Source: Paenibacillus farraposensis
GTDB lineage: Bacteria; Bacillota; Bacilli; Paenibacillales; Paenibacillaceae
DNA length: 38,355 bases
Assembly: GCF_020736845.1 (NCBI RefSeq)
Contig: NZ_JAFFQR010000009.1
Span: 1-38,355, forward strand
Direction of reading: 5' to 3'
The notes under the pieces were generated by a model. That model was given only the letters and a program-made list of their open reading frames with translations. It was not told the origin of the DNA and ran no database searches. Positions 1 through 9,855 of this stretch are shown here, one piece after another (positions within the stretch are counted from its first letter, which is position 1; each line of letters begins with the position of its first letter). The translations under genes were made by a program, and so were the position numbers.

Positions 1-29
1 CCTGAGCCAGGATCAAACTCTCCATTAAA
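1..29 (-). rRNA. rrs: 16S ribosomal RNA, 5' end only
   Basis: The reverse complement of the first bases reads TGGAGAGTTTGATCCTGGC followed by TCAGG, the universal 5' end of bacterial 16S rRNA. Only about 29 nt of the gene lie in the window and the rest runs off the left edge. It is transcribed leftward, in the same direction as pcrB-pcrA-ligA. The exact mature 5' end near position 29 is placed by analogy with Bacillales 16S. Confidence 0.97.
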
Positions 30-187
30 GACCGGCCGAAGCCGGTTTATTGAAAGAGCGATTAGCTCATTTCTAATGCTAACGATTCTTCTTTATATTA
101 AAGAAGAAATCTTTATTTTCATCATCCATTTGTTCAGTTTTCAAAGAACTCGTCCTTTCTCATCAATCTCAACGAGTCAAGAATTAG
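30..187 (-). other. rRNA operon leader with processing hairpins and boxA-like element
   Basis: This is the transcribed leader between the rRNA promoter and 16S. Read on the minus strand, 31-46 forms a six-pair GC hairpin (ACCGGC/GCCGGT) closed by a UUCG tetraloop right at the 16S 5' end. Positions 86-108 form a perfect 10-bp inverted repeat (TTCTTCTTTA, 3-nt loop), a likely RNase III-type precursor stem. Positions 128-149 carry GTTCTTTGAAAACTGAAC, the boxA-like sequence typical of Bacillales rRNA leaders and spacers. The roles are inferred from known rRNA leaders. Confidence 0.75.
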
Positions 188-217
188 ATTATATCATGTT
201 AATTACTTTCTTGTCAA
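188..217 (-). promoter_or_regulatory. Strong sigma-A promoter for the rRNA operon
   Basis: The minus strand has a consensus -35 TTGACA (212-217), an 18-nt spacer and a consensus -10 TATAAT (188-193). Transcription would start near 181. A second TATAAT lies upstream at 334-339 but has no convincing -35. The hairpin around 253-280 (TTTGAGA/TCTCAAA) sits between them. No gene is seen in 218-370. Confidence 0.85.
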
Positions 218-370
218 ATCTTTTTTTGATTTTCTTTTTTGTAACCTTTGCTTTTGAGAAAAGATGCTCTCAAAACAACGTCTATTAATGTAACACACTT
301 AAATCTATTTAGCAAGCATTTATTTTGAATACGATTATAGCTTTTTGCCTGCCACGGACTAGTTCATAGC

Positions 371-404
371 AAAACAGCCATCCCGTCCTCAGACGGAATG
401 GCTG
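371..404 (-). terminator. Rho-independent terminator after ligA
   Basis: On the minus strand a roughly 13-bp stem (CAGCCATTCCGTC pairing with GACGGGATGGCTG) is followed by TTTT, about 16 nt after the ligA stop codon. It separates the pcrB-pcrA-ligA operon from the downstream rRNA promoter. Confidence 0.85.
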
Positions 405-420
405 CTTATGTCAAATGATT

Positions 421-2475
<2,055 letters not shown>

Positions 2476-2522
2476 CTAGGCTGGTCTGCCGCTGTGAAGT
2501 TCGAGTTTAATGATGTTTAGAT

Positions 2523-4847
2523 TTATTCTACTTTTGTGATAGGCGCAAAGCCAGCCAACAGACGTTTGACCCCGACCGGAGCCGGGAAGGCGATTTGAAG
2601 CTCCATATCATTGCCTGTACCTTTGACAGCCACAATGGTTCCCACTCCCCATTTGCCATGCTGTACCTTGTCTCCAGCAGCAAAAATAGAAGGCCCTCCC
2701 GCCGAAGCAGCTGCGGAAGGCTTGGCCGCTGAAGGTGTCGTTACGGTTACACGCGGCGTTGCGGAGGCAGTCGAGCCACTGCGGCTCATCGAAGCAAAGG
2801 AACGTTCTCCACCAAAATTGCTGCCATTGGTTTTACCCAGTCCACGTCCGCCATAAGAGCCGCCTATATTACCCAAACGACGGTAGCGGTCCTGTTTGAT
2901 CATCGTATCCTCTTTTAGTTCATCCGGTATTTCTTCAAGAAAACGCGACGGTGGATTGGCTGTGGTACGACCAAACAGCGTGCGCATTTGTGCACAGGTC
3001 AGGAATAACTGCTCCTCTGCACGAGTAATGCCGACATATGCCAGTCTCCGCTCTTCCTCAAGCTCTTCATTGTCCAAGAAGGCTCTGCTGTGAGGAAATA
3101 CCCCCTCTTCCATACCGACAATAAATACGATTGGAAATTCCAAGCCTTTTGCGCTGTGCATGGTCATCAATACAACAGCATCACTTTGCTCCTCTTCATC
3201 GTCATTCAAAGAATCGATATCTGCGATAAGAGCAAGATCAGTCAGGAAGGAAACCAGTGATTTGTCCTCCGCTCCCTTTTCAAACTCCATCGTTACCGAC
3301 AGAAATTCATCAATGTTTTCCAAACGTGCGCGTGATTCGAGCGTATTCTCGTTTTGCAGTTCCAGTCGGTATTGAGTGGTTTCCAGCATTTTTTCTGTCA
3401 ACTCGGTGACCGACAGATAATCCACCATCCGGCTCAAACCTTCTATCATATCGTAAAACTCGACCAGCGCATTGCGTGTACGTCCGGCAAAACCCAAATC
3501 GTCTACCACCTGCAGCACACGGAAAATCGAAACCCCACGCTCTGCAGCGGCTGCCTGCAATTTACCAACTGTCGTATCCCCGATGCTTCGTTTGGGCACG
3601 TTAATGATTCTCATCAAGCTGATATCGTCATCAGGATTGGAAAGCAGGCGAAGATAGGCCAGCAAGTCCTTGATTTCTTTACGATCATAAAACTTGATCC
3701 CGCCAACGATTTGATACGGTATGTCGGATTTGATCAAAATTTCCTCGACGACCCGAGACTGAGCATTGGTGCGGTACAAAATAGCATGGTGACTATAGGT
3801 TTTACCGGCTTTAATATTCTTATGAATTTCCGAAGCGATAAAGTAGCCCTCATCATGCTCCGAGTCAGCTCGGAACACTTTAATTTTGGCTCCGCCCTCT
3901 TTGTCGGTCCATAGTTTTTTGGGCTTGCGGCCTGTATTTTGCGCAATCACTTCGTTGGCTGCATTCAGTATGTTCGAGGTTGAGCGATAGTTCTGCTCCA
4001 GCAAAATGGTGCGCGCTTCCGGGTAATCCTCTTCAAAGTTCAAAATGTTGCTGATATCCGCGCCCCGCCAGCGATAGATAGATTGGTCGCTGTCACCTAC
4101 TACGCAAATCCGGTGATGCTTGTCAGCCAGCATTTTGCACAGCATGTACTGTGCACGGTTCGTATCCTGATATTCATCGACATGAATGTATTGAAACTTC
4201 TTTTGATAGAAGTCCAGCACCTCAGGCGTTTCCTTAAAGAGCTGAATCGTTGTCATGATCAAATCATCAAAATCAAGAGAGTTATTGTTTTTGAGCCGTT
4301 GTTGGTACTTGGTATATACTTTCGCCACGATTCCTTCAAAATAGTCGCCAATCTTGCGCTCATACATCTCAGGAGTGACCAATTCATTTTTAGCCGTGCT
4401 GATCATGGATTGAACCGCTTTGGGTTCGAATTTTTTAGTATCAATGTTCAAATCTTTCATACAGCTCCGAATGACGGACAGCTGATCGCCTGAGTCCAAA
4501 ATACTAAAATTGGATGTAAAGCCGATCCGCTCAATATCCCGGCGCAAAATACGCACACACATCGAGTGAAACGTGGATACCCACACATCTTTCCCTTGCG
4601 GGCCAATCAGCTTGGATACGCGATCCTGCATTTCACGTGCAGCCTTGTTTGTAAAGGTAATCGCTAAAATACCCCATGGAGCCGTCTTGCGGGTCGCAAT
4701 GAGGTAGGCTATTCGGTGCGTGAGCACCCGTGTCTTGCCACTGCCTGCACCAGCCATAATCAGCAACGGCCCCTCTGTCGCTTCCACGGCCTGACGCTGA
4801 GGAGGATTAAGGCGGGCTACAGCCTCATATATATCTATTGATTGCAT
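2523..4847 (-). CDS. pcrA: ATP-dependent DNA helicase PcrA (UvrD/Rep family, SF1A)
   Basis: A 3'-5' helicase for DNA repair, plasmid rolling-circle replication and removal of RecA or RNA polymerase from DNA. The 774-aa protein is of usual family length. It has Walker A GAGSGKT at residues 33-39, Walker B DEYQDTN, motif [17 protein letters not shown], and motif [13 protein letters not shown]. The Gly/Ser/Ala-rich linker near residues 660-720 precedes a conserved C-terminal Tudor-like segment ([15 protein letters not shown]) known in Bacillus PcrA to contact RNA polymerase. The start ATG has AAAGGAG 9 nt upstream. pcrB lies 41 nt upstream and ligA 86 nt downstream, giving the classical pcrB-pcrA-ligA order. 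Confidence 0.97.
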   Translation of the reverse strand: MQSIDIYEAVARLNPPQRQAVEATEGPLLIMAGAGSGKTRVLTHRIAYLIATRKTAPWGILAITFTNKAAREMQDRVSKLIGPQGKDVWVSTFHSMCVRILRRDIERIGFTSNFSILDSGDQLSVIRSCMKDLNIDTKKFEPKAVQSMISTAKNELVTPEMYERKIGDYFEGIVAKVYTKYQQRLKNNNSLDFDDLIMTTIQLFKETPEVLDFYQKKFQYIHVDEYQDTNRAQYMLCKMLADKHHRICVVGDSDQSIYRWRGADISNILNFEEDYPEARTILLEQNYRSTSNILNAANEVIAQNTGRKPKKLWTDKEGGAKIKVFRADSEHDEGYFIASEIHKNIKAGKTYSHHAILYRTNAQSRVVEEILIKSDIPYQIVGGIKFYDRKEIKDLLAYLRLLSNPDDDISLMRIINVPKRSIGDTTVGKLQAAAAERGVSIFRVLQVVDDLGFAGRTRNALVEFYDMIEGLSRMVDYLSVTELTEKMLETTQYRLELQNENTLESRARLENIDEFLSVTMEFEKGAEDKSLVSFLTDLALIADIDSLNDDEEEQSDAVVLMTMHSAKGLEFPIVFIVGMEEGVFPHSRAFLDNEELEEERRLAYVGITRAEEQLFLTCAQMRTLFGRTTANPPSRFLEEIPDELKEDTMIKQDRYRRLGNIGGSYGGRGLGKTNGSNFGGERSFASMSRSGSTASATPRVTVTTPSAAKPSAAASAGGPSIFAAGDKVQHGKWGVGTIVAVKGTGNDMELQIAFPAPVGVKRLLAGFAPITKVE

Positions 4848-4888
4848 GCGTGCATGCTCCTTTCTCCGAGCTTCCTTAGAATCACGTT

Positions 4889-5581
4889 CTATAGCTGCTT
4901 TTTCACATCCACCGTCTCCAATGCTTTCGCCAAGTCACGGTAAATGATGTTCCCAACAACAATGGTGTCACAAACGGCAGCTGCTTGTAACGCGGTAGAT
5001 TTATCCACGATGCCTCCTCCATATAGGACACGAGAGCTCTCCATATTACGGTGAATTTTTTGTACCAGCTCCATATCCCCAAAGGTACCGCTATATTCCA
5101 CATAGACAATCGGCAGATGCATGAGCTTGTCAGCAATCTGCGCATAAGAGGCGGCAGATGAAGCACTCAACGTAGTATCTGCTCCAGTGAGTCTGGCAAC
5201 TGTAGAATCACCGTTCAAAACAATATATCCTTCCGTCACAAGCAAATCCCAAGGAATCATATAACCGAACTGTTCAATGGCACGCTGGTGCTGTCCTACG
5301 ATCCAATTGCTGTCAGCGGTATTCAGTACCATAGGGATCATATAGAGATCAAACCCCGGTACCACCGACTCCAGATCGGACACCTCAAGTACACACGGCA
5401 CTTCATAACGACGAACCCGTGACAGCAAATCCACCGTATTTTCATAAGTAATGCCCGATGAACCTCCTATCATAATGGCGTCCGTTCCAGACACGCATAC
5501 AGCGTCTAGTGCCTCATCGTCCAGTTCCTTATCAGGATCAAGTTTAAATACATGCCTCCATGATTGAATTGAATCTGCCAA
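4889..5581 (-). CDS. pcrB: Heptaprenylglyceryl phosphate synthase PcrB
   Basis: A TIM-barrel prenyltransferase that joins heptaprenyl diphosphate to sn-glycerol-1-phosphate, making an archaeal-type ether lipid precursor. The open frame extends to 5716, but the start is placed at the TTG at 5579-5581: a GGAGG lies 8 nt upstream and the resulting 230-aa protein matches the length and N-terminus of Bacillus PcrB (W-x-HVFKLDP at residues 8-16). Visible family motifs are [42 protein letters not shown], and YGGGI...DTIVVGN. The region from 5582 to 5716 in the same frame is not family-like and probably non-coding. First gene of the pcrB-pcrA-ligA operon. Confidence 0.94.
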   Translation of the reverse strand: MADSIQSWRHVFKLDPDKELDDEALDAVCVSGTDAIMIGGSSGITYENTVDLLSRVRRYEVPCVLEVSDLESVVPGFDLYMIPMVLNTADSNWIVGQHQRAIEQFGYMIPWDLLVTEGYIVLNGDSTVARLTGADTTLSASSAASYAQIADKLMHLPIVYVEYSGTFGDMELVQKIHRNMESSRVLYGGGIVDKSTALQAAAVCDTIVVGNIIYRDLAKALETVDVKKQL

Positions 5582-5722
5582 CACACATTCCTCCAGCATC
5601 CTTTGCTTTTGCTCATGATCCGAACGAACCGGATTCCATATCCAAAAGCGTTCTATGCTAAGTCTATGACAGTGCTCAAAAGGTGTCAATGTTCGTATTC
5701 GATGGGAACACTTCATTCAAGC

Positions 5723-5750
5723 ATATCAGGGCCACAGCGCATACAGTCAA
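5723..5750 (-). promoter_or_regulatory. Candidate sigma-A promoter for pcrB-pcrA-ligA
   Basis: On the minus strand TTGACT (5745-5750) is followed after 16 nt by TGATAT (5723-5728). It lies downstream of the terminator of the preceding gene and about 140 nt before the pcrB start, the only sensible place for the operon promoter. The -10 is imperfect. Confidence 0.45.
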
Positions 5751-5769
5751 CTGCATTTATATAGATACA

Positions 5770-5799
5770 AAAACACCCTCCGGCTGTAACCGAAGGGTG
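5770..5799 (-). terminator. Rho-independent terminator after the sugar phosphotransferase gene
   Basis: On the minus strand the arms CACCCTTCGG and CCGGAGGGTG form a 10-position stem with a 6-nt loop, followed by TTTTTG. It ends the two-gene GT2 / polyprenyl sugar phosphotransferase transcript just before the pcrB promoter. Confidence 0.85.
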
Positions 5800-5807
5800 A
5801 CGCTGGA

Positions 5808-7208
5808 TTAATATGCGTTTTTGAAGCCGTTGCGAATCGTACGGAAAATAATTTTAATATCGAATAAGAGCGACCAATTCTCAATATAGAAAATATCATG
5901 CTTGATCCGTTCCTCAATAGACGTATCCCCACGCAGCCCGTTGCTTTGTGCCCAGCCCGTAATTCCGGGACGAACATGATGCTTCACCATGTATTTGGGG
6001 ATTTCCTCACGGAACTGATCCACATAATAAGGCCGTTCCGGGCGTGGACCAACGACGCTCATATCCCCCAGCAGCACGTTGAAAAACTGCGGCAGCTCGT
6101 CGAGGCTCGTTTTTCGGATAAAGGAACCAAAACGTGTACGCCGCGGATCGTTAGCCGTCGTCCAGCCCGTATCCTCAGTTCCAGGTGGCAGCACCTTCAT
6201 GGAGCGGAATTTGTACATCCGGAAGGTGCGACGGTTCAAACCTACCCGCTCCTGCTTAAAAATAATGGGTCCTTTCGACGTGGCCTTCACACCAATCGCC
6301 ACGGCCAGCATAATTGGAGAGGTCAGGATAATCGCAAATAAAGAAAATAAAATATCGAACAGGCGTTTGAATAACCGGTTTCCCGCAACATCCAGCGGAA
6401 TATCCCGTACATTGATCATCGGCATGCCAGCAAAGTTATCAAAATAGGGGCGGGCCGGCAAATAGTCGAAAAAGTCAGGAATAATAAGCGTACGCACCCC
6501 GGCCTTTTCACACATGTTGATAATTCTGGGATACTTATCATGGGCATCCAGTGGCAGAGCCAAAATGACCTCGTCAATCATTAGGCCCGACAGCGTCGCC
6601 TCCAATTGATCTAATCCCCCAAGAATCGGGCGAAAACGTGCTTCCTCCTCTTCAGTCCAGTGGCGATTATCATCCAGAAATCCTACGACTTCATATCCCA
6701 AATCGGGATACTGTTCAAGATTTTGATAAAACCGTTGGCCCAAAGAGCCTGCCCCAAGAATGAGCATAAATTGCTTATTGTATCCTTTTTGCCGGATAGC
6801 TTTCAGAACCTGCTTCAAAAAATATCGGTAAAACAAGATCAGCAGTACATTTCCAACCATGTAGATGGCCAGGTAGGAACGCGAAATATCGATTTGCTTG
6901 ACGAAGAACATGAAACTCAGCAATACAAACAAGCCAACAATGTGAATCTGGGTGATACGAAATACGTCGTCTGCAAACCGCTTTTTGCGTTTGGGTGAAT
7001 AGAGCGAGAATAGCATTCCCAATACCACAGCAATCAGACCGTAAATTAAGCTCCAGCCCCCATAGACTTGAATAGGAAGCGGATCTGTATAGGTAATCCA
7101 TTCACTTTCAAATTTAAAGAACCAAGCGATCAAGAGAGATAACTGAATGATCGCGAAATCCGCCACAATATACAATTGGGTTAAAAATCGTTGATTTCTG
7201 CGTATCAT
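5808..7208 (-). CDS. Polyprenyl sugar phosphotransferase (glycan-initiating, WcaJ/WbaP/WsfP type)
   Basis: Transfers a sugar-1-phosphate from a nucleotide sugar to undecaprenyl phosphate at the inner face of the membrane, the first step of lipid-linked glycan assembly. The 466-aa protein has about four or five N-terminal membrane segments (residues 12-130), a Rossmann-like middle (LILGAGSLGQRFY near 150), another membrane segment near 290, and the C-terminal bacterial sugar transferase domain with FKQERVGLN, YKFRSM, DELPQFFNVLLGDMSVVGPRP and RPGITGW. Its ATG overlaps the stop of the upstream GT2 gene (ATGA), with AGGTGA as ribosome site. The sugar (glucose, galactose or an aminosugar) cannot be read from sequence. 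WsfP, which starts S-layer glycans in P. alvei, is of this family. Confidence 0.9.
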   Translation of the reverse strand: MIRRNQRFLTQLYIVADFAIIQLSLLIAWFFKFESEWITYTDPLPIQVYGGWSLIYGLIAVVLGMLFSLYSPKRKKRFADDVFRITQIHIVGLFVLLSFMFFVKQIDISRSYLAIYMVGNVLLILFYRYFLKQVLKAIRQKGYNKQFMLILGAGSLGQRFYQNLEQYPDLGYEVVGFLDDNRHWTEEEEARFRPILGGLDQLEATLSGLMIDEVILALPLDAHDKYPRIINMCEKAGVRTLIIPDFFDYLPARPYFDNFAGMPMINVRDIPLDVAGNRLFKRLFDILFSLFAIILTSPIMLAVAIGVKATSKGPIIFKQERVGLNRRTFRMYKFRSMKVLPPGTEDTGWTTANDPRRTRFGSFIRKTSLDELPQFFNVLLGDMSVVGPRPERPYYVDQFREEIPKYMVKHHVRPGITGWAQSNGLRGDTSIEERIKHDIFYIENWSLLFDIKIIFRTIRNGFKNAY

Positions 7209-8116
7209 GCTTTCACCTCGGTACGAGATTGTTCGTCACTGTCCGGTTTGACCGGTGCAGACAGTTTGTTTTTTAAAAAGGCCATTCCAAATTTCACCGC
7301 AATCCCTGCATATACAGCCATATTGGTAATCCAACTGTACTGCTGTTTATAATGCTTGCGGTGAAACACCCACATCGCTCTATGAAACTCATAAATGATT
7401 TTCAAAGGACGACGGCGAGCGCTGCCCCCTTTGATATGAACAATATATGTACGCGGGTAGTAGTAAATGCCCCATCCTGCTTGTTTAATCCGGTAACACC
7501 AGTCAATATCCTCACCATACATAAAAAAGGTTTCGTCCAGACCGCCGACCTGCTCAATGGTCTCGCGACGAACCAGCATAAAAGCTCCAACCAGCACATC
7601 CACGGGATACTCATCATCCGGGCTCAGATGTCCAAGCTGATACTGGTTATATTTCGGATTATCCGGGTAACGCTTCGACCAGCCAAAAGCATAGTAAAAA
7701 GACGCAGATGGCGTTGGAAATCCACGTTTGCACGCCTTATCCAGCGAACCATCCGGCAAGATAACCTTGCAGCCCGATGCTCCCATTTCGGGATGCGTAT
7801 CCATAAACTGGATCATCGTATCAAGTGTGTCCGGCTGTACCAGCGTATCGGAATTCAACAGCAATATGTAACGTCCGCTGGCCACTTCCATTCCTTGATT
7901 GTTCGCCTTGGCAAAACCCGTATTATCCTCATTCGCTATCAGCCTAATTTCCGGGTATGCCGCACGAATAGCCTCAACAGACCCGTCACTGGAATGATTG
8001 TCAATGACAATCACTTCATATCGGTACTGCGTCTTTGACGCATACACCGACTGCAAACAATCCAGCGTCAATCGACACGTATTATAGTTGACGACCAGTA
8101 TGCTTACATCCATCAT
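7205..8116 (-). CDS. GT2 glycosyltransferase, rhamnosyltransferase-like
   Basis: A 303-aa inverting GT-A enzyme of family GT2. It shows the nucleotide-binding start VSILVVNYN, DNHSSDGS, the NTGFAKANNQG motif, the metal-binding LLLNSD, and the FMYGEDIDWCYR acceptor/catalytic motif typical of WbbL-type rhamnosyltransferases. dTDP-rhamnose, made by the nearby rml genes, is the likely donor, but this is inference. Start: ATGATG with AGGAG about 8 nt upstream; an extended -10 lies about 45 nt upstream. The stop codon overlaps the start of the sugar phosphotransferase gene, indicating translational coupling. Confidence 0.9.
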   Translation of the reverse strand: MMDVSILVVNYNTCRLTLDCLQSVYASKTQYRYEVIVIDNHSSDGSVEAIRAAYPEIRLIANEDNTGFAKANNQGMEVASGRYILLLNSDTLVQPDTLDTMIQFMDTHPEMGASGCKVILPDGSLDKACKRGFPTPSASFYYAFGWSKRYPDNPKYNQYQLGHLSPDDEYPVDVLVGAFMLVRRETIEQVGGLDETFFMYGEDIDWCYRIKQAGWGIYYYPRTYIVHIKGGSARRRPLKIIYEFHRAMWVFHRKHYKQQYSWITNMAVYAGIAVKFGMAFLKNKLSAPVKPDSDEQSRTEVKA

Positions 8117-8161
8117 TCAAAACGCTCCTGACAAATTCAGTAATCTATTCTACTATCGATT

Positions 8162-8170
8162 ATTATAGCA
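8162..8170 (-). promoter_or_regulatory. Extended -10 promoter for the GT2 / sugar phosphotransferase operon
   Basis: The minus strand reads TGCTATAAT, an extended -10 element, 45 nt before the GT2 start. No good -35 is present, as is common with TGn promoters. A 6-bp hairpin (ACGAAA/TTTCGT, 8281-8296) lies further upstream with no evident role. Confidence 0.5.
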
Positions 8171-8348
8171 CACGCTGCAGACCACGGGACGCAAAAAAAG
8201 CACATAACTTGCAGGCTTGCACAGTTAGAGAATTTCGCAAAATTCGATTCAAGCCGCCACCAAAGTACAAATATAGACAAACGAAACCAATTTCGTCCAT
8301 ATCTTGTGTATTGGGGGCCGTTTATTGGATTTTTTGCAAAATCCTCGG

Positions 8349-8377
8349 TTGAGGTCTAAAAATCATCGTGGTAAGAT
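8349..8377 (+). promoter_or_regulatory. Promoter for a putative antisense RNA to the holin-like toxin
   Basis: TTGAGG (8349-8354), a 17-nt spacer and TAAGAT (8372-8377) on the plus strand. Transcription would start near 8384 and run toward, and opposite to, the 3' part of the toxin transcript. No plus-strand protein gene is convincing here. Confidence 0.5.
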
Positions 8378-8385
8378 ATACATGG

Positions 8386-8412
8386 AAAAAGGGCTGGTGC
8401 CAGCCAGCCCTT
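8386..8412 (-). terminator. Rho-independent terminator of the toxin transcript
   Basis: On the minus strand AGGGCTGG and CCAGCCCT form a perfect 8-bp stem with a 6-nt loop, followed by TTTTT. It lies about 75 nt after the toxin stop codon and would end a toxin mRNA of about 250 nt. Confidence 0.8.
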
Positions 8413-8459
8413 GCGCAACCGACGCTCCCAAAAGCGGACGGTTTTGATTTATCAGGCCG

Positions 8460-8494
8460 AAAATAGACCCTTCCTTGAGGGGGCGGTCTATTTT
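8460..8494. repeat. Inverted repeat spanning the toxin stop codon
   Basis: Perfect 10-bp arms AAAATAGACC (8460-8469) and GGTCTATTTT (8485-8494) with a 15-nt loop. On the minus strand the 5' arm contains the toxin TAG stop. On the plus strand it could end the antisense RNA. A structure trapping the toxin mRNA end is common in type I systems. Confidence 0.6.
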
Positions 8495-8571
8495 CGTTTG
8501 CTAAACTCTAACAGTGTGACGATTAACGCCCCGAACGTCAGCATTAAACTGAGCGCCTCAAACACTGTCAC
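8488..8571 (-). CDS. Small holin-like toxin, 27 aa (type I TA candidate)
   Basis: A very short gene of 27 codons plus stop. The start is the GTG at 8569-8571, with AAGGGGGG exactly 8 nt upstream; the GTG at 8578-8580 overlaps that ribosome site. The peptide begins (M)TVFEALSLMLTFGALIV and ends LLEFSKRK: a TVFEAL start, one hydrophobic membrane segment of about 17 residues, and a basic C-terminal tail. This matches the 'putative holin-like toxin' peptides of Bacillales (Hol-Tox type). The gene has its own -10 box, a strong SD and two 3' hairpins, and a plus-strand promoter points at its 3' end. Such peptides insert in and perturb the membrane when their antisense RNA is absent. Membership is by my recognition of the pattern; no search was run. 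Confidence 0.72.
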   Translation of the reverse strand: MTVFEALSLMLTFGALIVTLLEFSKRK

Positions 8572-8639
8572 AGGCTTCACCCCCCTTCTCGGGAGAGTTA
8601 GCCGACCACCTTAGGCAGTTCTATCGGTTGCACATCTCA

Positions 8640-8645
8640 ATTATA
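8640..8645 (-). promoter_or_regulatory. -10 box of the holin-like toxin gene
   Basis: A perfect TATAAT on the minus strand gives a start near 8633 and a 5' leader of about 60 nt. The -35 region (TGTTCC at 17 nt) is poor. The leader could fold and hide the very strong ribosome site, as in other type I toxins, but I have not folded it. Confidence 0.5.
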
Positions 8646-8763
8646 CTATATTTTTCCATAAAGGAACATTCATTCGATGGGTTTTTATCTAGCATTCATT
8701 TGTACCTTTGATTATTTGACGCTTGTATGTGGAAAAAAGTTTCAGTAATTCTTCTCCATATCT

Positions 8764-9702
8764 CTATAATTTTCCCAATAAGAAAACAAGCTTATAAATC
8801 CAGTTGTCGATCCGTGATTGTCTATAAAAAGGAGACTGGTAAATGTATTTAATACGGGAACCTAATCCCTTTTGATAGCTGCCCAGAAATTGTTCAATAT
8901 CTTTATACATCTGGGAAGGCAGGTCCTGTCCATATAGTTGAATAAATTGCCTTGCTTGTCTGCTTAAAATATAGCGGTTTTTCCCTTTTATAAATCTGCT
9001 TAGTCTCTTTCTCCATTTGCTAGCCCAACCGTCCGTAGAACCTCCCAATACATTGTTTTGATGCTGCCGATACCAAATAGAAGGCCTAGCGTCAAACACA
9101 ACCTCGCCAAAAGAGGATGTACACAAGTATATCCACCAATCGTGCATAATAATGTTTTGCAAAGAAGCAGGCATTCTCTTTTTCACGAGCCGGAGTGTTT
9201 CTTTATTGATCACCATGGTACAGCCGACACATACATTTTCAATGAGAGCATTGTAAAATGATAAAGGCCGAGGGATATCAGCTGGCCATACCTTAAGCGG
9301 CTCCAAAGCTTGAGAGACCATTTGTGTAGCAGAGCAATACATCAGCGGCCGGTTCCCATCCTTTTTCCTAAGTTGAGCTACAGCCTGGGCAAGCTTATCC
9401 GGCATCCACACATCATCTTGATCACAGAAGGCATAAAATTCGAAATTCTCGGACGATCTTTGTATCAAATCAAAAAAGCTTGCAACAACCCCTATATTGT
9501 TCTCGGGATATAAAATAATCTGTTGAGGATAACGCTGTTTCAAAGCATTCAGCTTGGCGATCGTATCATCTGTCGAGCCATCATCACGAATTAGAATCTG
9601 AATGTCTACGTCTTTCTGATTTATCAGGCTTTCTACTTGCTCATCTAAATAAGTGGTCCCATTATATGTAGATAACAAAATTTGTACACTAGGTTTGTCC
9701 AG
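8764..9702 (-). CDS. GT2 glycosyltransferase (rhamnan/RfbN-like), probable CTG start
   Basis: A family GT2 enzyme with ILLSTYNG at the N-terminus, RDDGSTDDT, the metal-binding FCDQDDVW, and HDWWIYL in the acceptor half; the C-terminal 80 residues are basic and helical. These features match rhamnosyltransferases of polysaccharide clusters. A TTG at 9678 could give 304 aa, but no ribosome site precedes it and it would cut the first beta strand. The frame runs upstream without a stop to a CTG at 9700-9702 that has AGGAGG 8 nt before it, giving M-DKPSVQILLSTYNG, 312 aa; no ATG/GTG/TTG fits. dTDP-rhamnose as donor is an inference from the adjacent rml genes. The gene stands alone between its own promoter and the toxin gene. 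Confidence 0.85.
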   Translation of the reverse strand: MDKPSVQILLSTYNGTTYLDEQVESLINQKDVDIQILIRDDGSTDDTIAKLNALKQRYPQQIILYPENNIGVVASFFDLIQRSSENFEFYAFCDQDDVWMPDKLAQAVAQLRKKDGNRPLMYCSATQMVSQALEPLKVWPADIPRPLSFYNALIENVCVGCTMVINKETLRLVKKRMPASLQNIIMHDWWIYLCTSSFGEVVFDARPSIWYRQHQNNVLGGSTDGWASKWRKRLSRFIKGKNRYILSRQARQFIQLYGQDLPSQMYKDIEQFLGSYQKGLGSRIKYIYQSPFYRQSRIDNWIYKLVFLLGKL

Positions 9703-9756
9703 AGTAAAGCCCTCCTTACAGCCAATTATGGGTTGAATTCGTTTCCCGTCTTATAC

Positions 9757-9785
9757 ATTATAATGCCCTTCGGATTTATTCGACA
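9757..9785 (-). promoter_or_regulatory. Candidate promoter of the CTG-started GT2 gene
   Basis: On the minus strand TATAAT (9757-9762) is preceded at 17 nt by TGTCGA (9780-9785). It lies just after the rmlD terminator and about 55 nt before the GT2 start. Confidence 0.45.
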
Positions 9786-9802
9786 CATGTGCCTACATAA
9801 TA

Positions 9803-9833
9803 AAATCTCCCAATCATAACATGATGGGAGATT
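9803..9833 (-). terminator. Terminator after rmlCBD
   Basis: On the minus strand AATCTCCCA pairs with TGGGAGATT (9 bp), with inner TCATG/ATGA pairing, followed by TTATT. It closes the rmlC-rmlB-rmlD transcript about 20 nt after rmlD. Confidence 0.7.
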
Positions 9834-9855
9834 ACTTTAAATATATAGTTTACCT

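Larger units (their letters stand above)
8384..8495 (+). ncRNA. Putative antitoxin antisense RNA (type I toxin-antitoxin)
   Basis: Predicted from the plus-strand promoter at 8349-8377 to the hairpin at 8460-8494. It would be about 110 nt long and complementary to the 3' untranslated region and last codons of the toxin mRNA, the arrangement known for txpA/RatA and bsrG/SR4 in Bacillus subtilis. The 3' end is uncertain because only four T residues follow the hairpin. This is an inference from position and promoter. Confidence 0.4.

Noticed and set aside
76..288. Plus-strand 70-aa open frame beside the rRNA gene
   Set aside because: It runs antisense through the rRNA leader and promoter, has low-complexity Phe/Ile-rich content and no ribosome site.
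3354..3914. Plus-strand 186-aa open frame within pcrA
   Set aside because: Antisense shadow; helicase motifs are continuous on the minus strand.
5582..5716. N-terminal 45-residue extension of PcrB
   Set aside because: Absent from the family, not preceded by a ribosome site, and a TTG with an ideal GGAGG fits the known N-terminus.
8411..8614. Plus-strand 67-aa open frame opposite the holin-like toxin
   Set aside because: It has no ribosome site and no recognisable protein features, and the opposite strand has a much better supported short gene.
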